A DNA stretch of 26,874 bases from a virus, in IMG/VR virus record IMGVR_UViG_3300008261_000758, positions 1-26,874 of that record; one strand, 5' to 3'. Position 1 is the first letter of the stretch. Each line of letters opens with the position of its first letter. Positions 20,894-26,874 of the stretch are shown here, piece after piece. The notes beneath the pieces are model-generated. The model did not search any database and was not told the origin of the DNA. It saw nothing but the letters and a program-made list of their open reading frames with translations. The translations under genes and the position numbers were made by a program.

Positions 20894-22685
20894 TTTTGCT
20901 GACCTTATCGACATGCTCGATGGAGAGGAGTTCGATGAAAAACCAGTCGATCTTAAAACGTTTGTTAGAAGTCCAGAATACCTTGGGCTTCCAGAACTTT
21001 CCGACTATCAGTACACGCTTATCGAAAAAAGCTCACAGATCTATAAAGAGTCAACGCTTATCAAGCTATTTGGAGAAGAAGAAGGAAGAATAAGATTTAA
21101 GCAAACCGCTAATGAAGTAGTTGCTCAATTAGGAAAAGGTTCTGGAAAAGATTACTGCTCAACTATTGCAGTATCGTATATAGTATATTTACTATTATGC
21201 CTTAAGGATCCAGCCACATATTATGGTAAGCCCCCAGGAGACAGCATTGATATTATTAACATTGCTATCAACTCTCAACAGGCAAGCAACGTTTTCTTTA
21301 AAGGTTTTAAAACACGAATCGACAAGTCACCTTGGTTTGCTGGAAAGTATAACGACAAGGCTTCAGAAGTTAAATTTGATAAAGCTATTACAGTACATTC
21401 AGGTCACTCAGAGCGTGAAGCTTGGGAAGGCTACAACGTAATTGTGGTCATCCTTGATGAAATTTCAGGCTTTGCTATTGATAACACAACAGGACATGAG
21501 CAGGCAAAAACAGGCGCAGCTATATATGATATGTACCGTGCATCTGTAGATTCCCGTTTCCCAGACTTCGGTAAGGTAATATTACTCTCATTTCCTAGAT
21601 ACAAGAACGACTATATACAGCAAAGGTACGATGCCGTAGTAGCACAAAAAGAAACTATTGTCCGTGATCATAAATTTAAAATGGATGAAGACCTGCCAGA
21701 TGATACGCAAGGAAATGAATTTAGTGTTGAGTGGGAAGAAGACCATATCTTATCTTATAAAATTCCAAGAGTATATGCACTTAAGAGACCTACCTGGGAA
21801 GTAAACCCAGTAAGAAAAATTGATGACTTTAAGGTAGCATTTTTTACAAATCCTTTAGACGCATTGTCAAGATTTGCATGCATGCCCCCTGATGCTGTTG
21901 ATGCATTTTTTAAATCAAGAGAAAAGGTTGAGAAGGCTTTTAATAAAGCACATCTTGCTGTAGATAATTTTGGTAGACTTGAAGAGTGGTTTATTCCAGA
22001 TCCAGATAAAGAATACTTTATTCACGTGGACTTAGCGCAGAAGCATGACCATTGTGCGGTAGCAATGGGTCACGTAAACAAATGGGTAAATATTAAAGTT
22101 ACCGACACATATTCACAGCCAGCCCCTATTGTTGAGATAGATGCAGTTAGGTTCTGGACACCAACAAAAGATAAGTCTGTAGATTTTACTGAAGTAAAAG
22201 ATTACATACTTTCATTAAAGACACGAGGATTTAAAATTCGTGTATGTACCTTTGACAGATGGAACTCTCACGATATGATGCAACAACTAAAACAATACGG
22301 CATCAATACAGAGATTCTGTCTGTCGCTAAAAAGCATTACGACGATATGGCAATGATTGTGGCGGAAGAAAGACTGTCTGGGCCGCACATACAGTTACTA
22401 ATAGACGAATTGCTTCAGCTTAAAATTATGAGAGATAGAGTTGACCACCCAAGAAAAGGGTCTAAGGATTTGGCGGACGCAGTCTGTGGAGCTATTTACA
22501 ACGCTATAAGCAGAAGTAAATTTGATACAAACCAAGAAATAAATATACATACATACGAATCTATGAACTACGATAACGATTTTGGGACAGAAAATGATGG
22601 CGAAACAAGCTCATTCAATATGATAAGAGCACCAAGAATGCCAGGTAACTTGAGAGACGCAATGGACAGGATGCAAATAATATGA
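20883..22685 (+). CDS. terL: Terminase large subunit
   Basis: 600 residues, the normal length. Walker A-like 'QLGKGSGKD' (about 82-90, with the terminase-type early Lys), then Walker B with catalytic Glu 'VIVVILDEIS' (about 186-195), give the packaging ATPase. The C-terminal RNase H-fold nuclease shows 'YFIHVDLAQKHDHCAVAMG' (first Asp, about 382), 'RVCTFDRWNSHDMMQQL' (second Asp, about 458) and 'GSKDLADAVCGAIYN' (third Asp, about 533). It cuts concatemers and pumps DNA into proheads. No break is visible here, unlike the replication genes. The first residues 'MSFDFADLIDMLDGEEFDEK' overlap the small subunit. The portal should follow in most phages, but here an accessory segment does, so head genes lie elsewhere. 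Confidence 0.93.
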   Translation: MSFDFADLIDMLDGEEFDEKPVDLKTFVRSPEYLGLPELSDYQYTLIEKSSQIYKESTLIKLFGEEEGRIRFKQTANEVVAQLGKGSGKDYCSTIAVSYIVYLLLCLKDPATYYGKPPGDSIDIINIAINSQQASNVFFKGFKTRIDKSPWFAGKYNDKASEVKFDKAITVHSGHSEREAWEGYNVIVVILDEISGFAIDNTTGHEQAKTGAAIYDMYRASVDSRFPDFGKVILLSFPRYKNDYIQQRYDAVVAQKETIVRDHKFKMDEDLPDDTQGNEFSVEWEEDHILSYKIPRVYALKRPTWEVNPVRKIDDFKVAFFTNPLDALSRFACMPPDAVDAFFKSREKVEKAFNKAHLAVDNFGRLEEWFIPDPDKEYFIHVDLAQKHDHCAVAMGHVNKWVNIKVTDTYSQPAPIVEIDAVRFWTPTKDKSVDFTEVKDYILSLKTRGFKIRVCTFDRWNSHDMMQQLKQYGINTEILSVAKKHYDDMAMIVAEERLSGPHIQLLIDELLQLKIMRDRVDHPRKGSKDLADAVCGAIYNAISRSKFDTNQEINIHTYESMNYDNDFGTENDGETSSFNMIRAPRMPGNLRDAMDRMQII

Positions 22686-22912
22686 GTACGTATCAAGAAA
22701 AAGCTAAAGAGTGTAAGTGTTGTGGTAAGCATGTTCCTCTCCCTACTGTATTAAAAGAATACAATGGGGTAGTGTTGTGCCCGACCACATTTGCTAATGT
22801 TGTTGAATATAAAAGAATTTGGAATCTTGCTGGCTCTAGGCCAATGGGCAACATAAGAAAACATTTCTCAGAATACGTACAGCAAATAGTTGAAAGCTCA
22901 ATTAATGATTAA
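22682..22912 (+). CDS. Small zinc-ribbon protein after terminase
   Basis: 76 residues, overlapping terL by ATGA. 'KECKCCGKHVPLPTVLKEYN' and 'VVLCPTTFANVVEYKRIWNL' give a C-x-C-C ... C set of the kind seen in small phage zinc proteins. The second half is helical ('GNIRKHFSEYVQQIVESSIN'). Function unknown. The following tiny gene starts within its last codons. Confidence 0.6.
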   Translation: MSTYQEKAKECKCCGKHVPLPTVLKEYNGVVLCPTTFANVVEYKRIWNLAGSRPMGNIRKHFSEYVQQIVESSIND

Positions 22913-22997
22913 GAATATATTTTATAGCCTATATGTATTCCTGTATAGAAAGAAAAAGAAAAAAAGAATTAAAGAAAAAGGGGATTACATTTACTAA
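22905..22997 (+). CDS. Tiny basic protein with possible membrane anchor
   Basis: 30 residues from ATG at 22905 to TAA at 22995-22997. 'MIKNIFYSLYVFLYRKKKKK' is a short aromatic/hydrophobic stretch followed by a run of Lys, and the rest is 'RIKEKGDYIY'. The stretch is only about 11 residues, short for a full membrane span. Its stop overlaps the next start (TAATG), suggesting it is translated as a coupler ahead of the two SGNH-like genes. It may be only a translational leader. Confidence 0.45.
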   Translation: MIKNIFYSLYVFLYRKKKKKRIKEKGDYIY

Positions 22998-24001
22998 TGA
23001 ATTTAAAAAATAGATTTCGTGATGCCCTGTTAGGAAAAGCTGATCTGTTTTATAACAGTAGTCAAAGAAATAATTTTCTGTACCCTAGCCTTCAAAATCT
23101 TTCTCAGTCACATACACACGGTCCTAATCTTTGGAGCCAAGCTAAAGAAGAGTACTACATAGATAAAGTACAAAATAAATGTCTTTACAAAGATCACCCA
23201 GATTATGATCTGTTCAGCAAAGAAAATTATTCTATAAATAGAAAGCTATATAGAGGAAGAAATTTTATTGAAGGTGCTCCTGCTGAAATTTTAGTTGCAG
23301 GGTGCTCGCAGACATGGGGAACTGGCTTGCCAGACTCTTTGATTTGGCCAAATATTTTAAAAGAAAGTTTAAATGTAAAAGATGTAGATAATTTAGGTCA
23401 GCCAGGAAAATCAATAAGAGGAATTGTAGAAATAGTTTTTTCTTATTTTAAAGAAGTTGGTCACCCAGAAAAATTATTTATTCTATTGCCACCACTGTGG
23501 AGATTTAGGTTGCCAAGAACTCCAGGTGTTATGGTTTCTCAAGAAACTCATAAAAATGATATTTTAATTGACGGCTCCGTTAACCCTGAATACCACGCTA
23601 AATTTTACAAACTGCCCCTGGTGCTGCATGAAGTAATTACAGAAGAAATTGCTTATGACCAATCTCTTATGTCTTTAAGGTTACTAGAGCAGTACTGCAA
23701 GCAGTCTAACATATTTTTAAGATATGGGTTCTGGGATCCAGACGAAAATTTATTCTTTAAAGAAATTGCTAATAAAAATAAATATTATGAAAGCTATACA
23801 TCTATAGACTCTAGGTGGTTTAACGAAAAAACATTTAGTGGAGATCACCCCAATTGCCATAAAGATCTTGCAGACAATCCAAGTTACAGAATGTTTTGGG
23901 AAATAGCAAACGATTATGATCAACACAAAAACCCTCACATAGGGGCACACGCAAGCATTCATATCGCAGAAAAATTTTATGAGGAGACTTTAAATGGATA
24001 A
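22997..24001 (+). CDS. SGNH-hydrolase-like protein, first of two paralogues
   Basis: 334 residues. 'EILVAGCSQTWGTGLPDSL' (about 97-115) corresponds to SGNH block I: a strand ending G-x-S, Cys replacing the usual Asp. 'VDNLGQPGKSIRGIV' (about 131-145) is like the block with Gly/Asn, 'KLFILLPPLWRFR' (about 156-168) like block III, and 'PHIGAHASIHIAEKF' (313-327) the C-terminal His-containing block. SGNH proteins are esterases, lipases or acetylhydrolases, often acting on glycans. No signal peptide, so it would act in the cytoplasm or on the particle. It overlaps its paralogue by 8 bp and is followed by a carbamoyltransferase, suggesting a joint small-molecule or sugar modification. The match is weak enough that a non-catalytic role remains possible. 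Confidence 0.55.
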   Translation: MNLKNRFRDALLGKADLFYNSSQRNNFLYPSLQNLSQSHTHGPNLWSQAKEEYYIDKVQNKCLYKDHPDYDLFSKENYSINRKLYRGRNFIEGAPAEILVAGCSQTWGTGLPDSLIWPNILKESLNVKDVDNLGQPGKSIRGIVEIVFSYFKEVGHPEKLFILLPPLWRFRLPRTPGVMVSQETHKNDILIDGSVNPEYHAKFYKLPLVLHEVITEEIAYDQSLMSLRLLEQYCKQSNIFLRYGFWDPDENLFFKEIANKNKYYESYTSIDSRWFNEKTFSGDHPNCHKDLADNPSYRMFWEIANDYDQHKNPHIGAHASIHIAEKFYEETLNG

Positions 24002-24992
24002 TCAAGGCGGCAAAAAATATATCGATTGGGATATAAAAGATGGCAAAAGAACAGCCGAAGCTATTTATTCAAACAAATTAGAAAATCAAATTTATGTAAA
24101 TAGAGCTCCAACACTCAGCAAGTTGCTTAAGGAATGGAATAAAGATGATATTCATTACTATTTAAATAACTATGGATTCAGAGACAAAGATTTTTTTGAA
24201 GCCGCAGACTTATTGATAAACGGATGCTCTCAAACATGGGGGAACTCTTTGCCAAAACAATATAGGTTTTCGGACATTGTAGAAGATAACTTTTTGGGAA
24301 CAGTCCATAATATTGCTTATGAGGGTAACTCAGTAGGCTCAGTTGTTCGCTCAACATTTGCTTACATAAAAGAATTTGGAAACCCAAAATACATTTATTG
24401 TATGCTACCACCATTTGAAAGGATTGAATTTATTCCAGACCCCAACACGCTTAATAAGTGGGACTGGGCAGAATATTATAAAAAGTTTAAAAAAACAGAA
24501 ACGGAAGATATCGATTTTTCTCCATTACAGATTGCTACTGTTGATGTCTTTACCCCTATATACGCAAAAGCCCCATACGCAATAGAAGATGTCATGAACC
24601 CACAGTCAGCATATTTTATAAATATGCAAATGCTTTTAATGCTCGAACAATATTGTGACAATGCAGGTATTAAATTTATGTGGTCCTGCTGGAGCAACTC
24701 ATATAGTGTAATGGATTTTGTTGCAGATTTACAAAAAAATAATAAAGATCATCAAAGCTATTTCCATATACCAATTTGGAATTGGCGCCTAGATAAAGAG
24801 AGAAAAGATATTTTAGATAGCTCAGGTTGTCACAAAGATTTAGAGTCGGAGGATAAAATCTTTTTTGATCATGCAAAAGATATTGGGAGAGTTGCAACCA
24901 GTACCCCTCACTGGGGTTCCCACAGGAACGCACACGTAGCAGAAAAAGTTTTATCTGAAATGAAAAATAGATGGGACGGGGTAGTAAAATGA
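23994..24992 (+). CDS. SGNH-hydrolase-like protein, second paralogue
   Basis: 332 residues, a clear relative of the preceding gene: 'LLINGCSQTWGNSLPKQYRF' (about 74-93) with the same G-C-S-Q-T-W-G block, 'VHNIAYEGNSVGSVVR', 'YIYCMLPPFERIEF', a mid-length 'LEQYCDNAGIKFMWSCWSN', then 'CHKDLESEDKIFFDHAKDI' and 'PHWGSHRNAHVAEKV' near the end. Order and spacing of the blocks match the first copy, while the residues between them have diverged, so the tandem duplication is old. It overlaps the upstream gene by 8 bp and the carbamoyltransferase by ATGA. As in the first copy, the catalytic Ser and His candidates are visible, but the acid residue is not settled. Substrate unknown. Confidence 0.55.
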   Translation: MDNQGGKKYIDWDIKDGKRTAEAIYSNKLENQIYVNRAPTLSKLLKEWNKDDIHYYLNNYGFRDKDFFEAADLLINGCSQTWGNSLPKQYRFSDIVEDNFLGTVHNIAYEGNSVGSVVRSTFAYIKEFGNPKYIYCMLPPFERIEFIPDPNTLNKWDWAEYYKKFKKTETEDIDFSPLQIATVDVFTPIYAKAPYAIEDVMNPQSAYFINMQMLLMLEQYCDNAGIKFMWSCWSNSYSVMDFVADLQKNNKDHQSYFHIPIWNWRLDKERKDILDSSGCHKDLESEDKIFFDHAKDIGRVATSTPHWGSHRNAHVAEKVLSEMKNRWDGVVK

Positions 24993-26431
24993 TTATTTTA
25001 GGAGTTAATGAAACCTCTCATGATGCCTCATTGTCTTTAATTAAAGATGGAGAGATACTCTTTGCGGGCCATTCAGAAAGATACAGTAAGCAAAAAAATG
25101 ATTGGTATATTAATGATAGTTTAGTTAAGGACGCTTTGTCGTATGGGGTACCAGATCGTATAGCCTACTACGAAAAACCGCTTCTAAAGGCCTCCAGGCT
25201 ATTTCTAAAGGGCGGTGCAGGAGACTGGAGACCAAGGTTTGATTTGCCAGGTGTGCCAAGAAAGTCTTTTAGCCACCACTACTCACATGCGTGTGCTGGA
25301 TATTATACTAGCAAGTTTACAGATGCAGTTATTGTAGTTTTAGACTCTATGGGAGAATATAACACTTCTACAATTTGGACGGGCAAAGGCGAAAAAATTA
25401 AGTTAAAGTATAAACATAGTTACCCAGTGAGCTTTGGATTATTTTATTCAGCCTTTACTCAACTAATAGGATTAATGCCAAACCAAGAGGAATATATTAT
25501 GATGGGTATGGCGGCATATGGGGACTGGACCAAATACTATAAAAAAGTTAACGATTATTTTCCTTCATATAATAATCAAAAATACAATTTTCATAACGGC
25601 ATTACGGACTGGGGCTGGGTTTCAGAAGAAGATAAATTTGACATAGCAGCAGCAGCTCAAATAGTTTATGAGCAAAGACTTAACGATTTTATGCGTATGG
25701 CTAAATTAATTACTGGCAAGGACAACTTGGTGTTTATGGGAGGCTGTGCATTAAATTCATCAGCCAACACTCTGCTTTGGAAAATATTTAAAGACGTTTG
25801 GATTATGCCAAACCCAGGGGATGCTGGAAGTTCTTTAGGTGCCGCCGCAGCATTATATGGAAAGCATTTAGATTGGAAGACTCCATATTTAGGCTATGAT
25901 ATGGGAGGAACGTATCCTGTTAACGAGATACTTGCACAACTAAAAACAAATAAAATAGCAGCAGTTGCAGTTGGAAGAGCAGAGTACGGACCAAGAGCAC
26001 TTGGTAATAGAAGTATTTTGGCTGACCCTAGAGACCCAGACATTAAAGATAAAGTAAATACAATTAAACAAAGAGAACAATTTAGACCTTTTGCTCCAGT
26101 AGTTCTAGAGGAATTTGCAAGAGAATGGTTTGATATGGATTTTACATCTCCTTACATGCAGTATACGGTTAAATGTAAGTACCCAGAAAAAATACCAGCA
26201 GTTGTTCACGAAGACGGAACCTCTAGAGTACAAACAATTAATAGAGATCAGCATCCAGATCTTCACATGCTTTTAAGAAAATGGTATTGGGACACAGGAT
26301 GTCCAGTGCTTTTAAATACAAGTTTAAATATAAAGGGTCAGCCATTGTTAAATGATCAACAAGACGCTATTGACTGGCAGGCGCATTATGGATATAATAT
26401 ACTAACGGGCAACAATAGCTTAGTTGGTTAA
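24989..26431 (+). CDS. NodU/CmcH-family O-carbamoyltransferase
   Basis: 480 residues from ATG at 24989; an upstream in-frame ATG would overlap the neighbour further. N-terminal Kae1-like fold: 'MIILGVNETSHDASLSLIKD', 'SHHYSHACAGYYTS' (metal-binding H-x3-H, about 95-108), 'VVLDSMGEYNTSTIW' and 'FMGGCALNSSANT' (about 249-261). C-terminal domain: 'AEYGPRALGNRSILADPRD' (about 331-349), the family's hallmark, plus 'REQFRPFAP' and 'LLNTSLNIKGQPL'. Family members use carbamoyl phosphate and ATP to O-carbamoylate sugars or antibiotic cores (Nod factors, cephamycin, tobramycin). It is shorter than the usual 550-600 residues but has all the main blocks. Its last codons form the acceptor stem of the overlapping tRNA. 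The target in this phage is unknown; viral copies occur in several marine phages. Confidence 0.88.
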   Translation: MIILGVNETSHDASLSLIKDGEILFAGHSERYSKQKNDWYINDSLVKDALSYGVPDRIAYYEKPLLKASRLFLKGGAGDWRPRFDLPGVPRKSFSHHYSHACAGYYTSKFTDAVIVVLDSMGEYNTSTIWTGKGEKIKLKYKHSYPVSFGLFYSAFTQLIGLMPNQEEYIMMGMAAYGDWTKYYKKVNDYFPSYNNQKYNFHNGITDWGWVSEEDKFDIAAAAQIVYEQRLNDFMRMAKLITGKDNLVFMGGCALNSSANTLLWKIFKDVWIMPNPGDAGSSLGAAAALYGKHLDWKTPYLGYDMGGTYPVNEILAQLKTNKIAAVAVGRAEYGPRALGNRSILADPRDPDIKDKVNTIKQREQFRPFAPVVLEEFAREWFDMDFTSPYMQYTVKCKYPEKIPAVVHEDGTSRVQTINRDQHPDLHMLLRKWYWDTGCPVLLNTSLNIKGQPLLNDQQDAIDWQAHYGYNILTGNNSLVG

Positions 26432-26482
26432 AGCCCCGAACTCATAATTCGGTAATCGTAGGTTCAAGTCCTACTTGTTGCA
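26409..26482 (+). tRNA. tRNA-Met (anticodon CAT; Ile2 possible)
   Basis: Folds cleanly. Acceptor GCAACAA/TTGTTGC (26409-26415 and 26475-26481, 7/7), D stem GCTT/AAGC, anticodon stem CCGAA/TTCGG with loop CTCATAA (anticodon CAT at 26443-26445), T stem GTAGG/CCTAC with loop TTCAAGT, discriminator A at 26482. CCA is not encoded in full. CAT can be elongator Met or, if lysidine-modified, Ile(AUA). There is no sign of an initiator set of three GC pairs in the anticodon stem. The 5' 23 bases lie inside the carbamoyltransferase gene. Confidence 0.9.
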
Positions 26483-26496
26483 CAGAAGGGGGAAAA

Positions 26497-26784
26497 ATGG
26501 AGCACGAAGATCTAGATTACTATATTGAAATAGGCGCAGTAGATATTAGCGGCGTAGACAAAGATGGAGAAATTTTATTTACTGTTACAGAAAAGGCAAA
26601 ATATTTAGCACCTGATTTGTGGGAAGCTCATGTAAAATTTATAGACAAAGCACTGCTTGATCTTTTTAATAAGAATTTAATAAATGTAGAATATAATGAA
26701 AATTTAGAAGCCACCATTTCCTATACTCCCGAAGCGGAGTCCTTGTTAAAAGAAATTGGGTTAAGTCACAACGATGGGGATTAG
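26497..26784 (+). CDS. Hypothetical acidic protein between tRNA genes
   Basis: 95 residues with a strong GAAGGGGG site before ATG. The protein is acidic: 'DYYIEIGAVDISGVDKDGEI', 'FTVTEKAKYLAPDLWEAHVK', 'FIDKALLDLFNKNLINVEYN', ending 'SLLKEIGLSHNDGD'. The two-part helix/strand pattern resembles small winged-helix-like conserved phage proteins ('vtekak..aP.l...h...vd..l..L...glv.v.y...l.a.i..t..g'), found near tRNA genes in some phages, but I cannot name it. Its last 10 bp overlap tRNA-Asn, so its terminal codons double as tRNA sequence. Confidence 0.6.
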   Translation: MEHEDLDYYIEIGAVDISGVDKDGEILFTVTEKAKYLAPDLWEAHVKFIDKALLDLFNKNLINVEYNENLEATISYTPEAESLLKEIGLSHNDGD

Positions 26785-26850
26785 CTCAGATGGTAGAGCG
26801 TCGAACTGTTAATTCGAATGTCGCAGGATCGATGCCTGCATCCCCAGCCA
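26775..26850 (+). tRNA. tRNA-Asn (anticodon GTT)
   Basis: Acceptor TGGGGAT/ATCCCCA (26775-26781 and 26840-26846, 7/7), T8-A9, D stem GCTC/GAGC, anticodon stem TCGAA/TTCGA with loop CTGTTAA (GTT at 26808-26810), T stem GCAGG/CCTGC with loop ATCGATG, discriminator G, and an encoded CCA (26848-26850). G73 and GTT both suit Asn. Confidence 0.92.
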
Positions 26851-26851
26851 T

Positions 26852-26874
26852 ACCCTTGTAGCTCAGCGGAAGAG
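26852..26874 (+). tRNA. 5' end of a third tRNA, cut by the window
   Basis: ACCCTTG (26852-26858) followed by T8-A9 and GCTCAGCGGAAGAG, which is the start of a D arm ('TAGCTCAG.GG.AGAG'). The anticodon is outside the window, so the amino acid cannot be read. Confidence 0.75.

Noticed and set aside
24989-26431. TsaD/Kae1 or HypF-type enzyme acting on tRNA or hydrogenase
   Set aside because: The N-terminal fold is related, and tRNA genes are adjacent, but the 'EYGPRALGNRSILADPR' block and the C-terminal domain are specific for NodU/CmcH-type carbamoyltransferases.
1-26874. Prophage or integrated element with attachment site
   Set aside because: No integrase, excisionase with att-like repeats, repressor or host genes are seen. 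The tRNA genes at the right end are phage-like and whole, not att-split copies.

Overview
The window is a contiguous piece of a tailed double-stranded DNA phage genome (siphovirus-like gene content), all on the + strand, tightly packed with ATGA/TAATG overlaps and visibly A+T-rich. The gene set and the C-terminal tip of a broken SSB (ending VPF) resemble phages of Actinobacteria, and the low G+C would fit a phage of small-genome aquatic actinobacteria. That host assignment is inference from remembered family resemblance, not something the sequence proves. No integrase, repressor, transposase or CRISPR array is visible, so a lytic, probably environmental (metagenome-type) phage is the simplest reading.

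Layout. (1) About 1-8.35 kb: end of the virion/tail module. It holds the 3' end of a tail-tip protein, a G/P-rich tail protein, a tail-fibre-like protein, an 816-residue protein with FN3-like domains and a beta-rich stem, and a 1032-residue adhesin-like protein with a PKD-like domain and three InlB/Listeria-Bacteroides-type repeats. Small coiled-coil proteins and a broken virion protein follow. (2) 8.35-8.44 kb: the only clear control region, with a promoter, a perfect palindrome over its -10 box and an intrinsic terminator packed into 66 bp. (3) 8.44-20.3 kb: DNA metabolism. In order: metallophosphatase, small Zn and DNA-binding proteins, putative helicase loader, DnaB-like helicase, primase, gp32-like ssDNA-binding protein, DnaE-type replicase, MazG-like pyrophosphohydrolase, RecA, possible small nuclease, SSB, Cas4/RecB-like nuclease, RuvC-like resolvase, HTH protein and a DUF1599-like protein. 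(4) 20.35-22.7 kb: terminase small and large subunits. (5) 22.7-26.9 kb: an accessory segment with two tandem paralogous SGNH-like proteins, a NodU/CmcH-type carbamoyltransferase, then tRNA-Met(CAT), a small protein, tRNA-Asn(GTT) and the start of a third tRNA.

The main oddity is that at least eight genes between 8.1 and 20.3 kb are broken by what look like internal deletions. They are a virion protein, metallophosphatase, primase, dnaE (twice), recA (in frame), ssb, ruvC and the DUF1599-like gene. The halves on both sides are otherwise well preserved and the missing parts are conserved family cores, so frameshifting cannot restore the proteins. An essential replisome with this many fresh breaks cannot be a working phage as written. 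A collapsed or skipped stretch in a strain-mixed assembly is the likeliest cause, and real decay or a defective variant the alternative.

As a system the genes describe a phage that carries nearly its own replisome (helicase, primase, two ssDNA-binding proteins, C-family polymerase) and recombination set (RecA, Cas4-like nuclease, RuvC), packages DNA by terminase, and carries a small esterase-like plus carbamoyltransferase cassette whose substrate is unknown.
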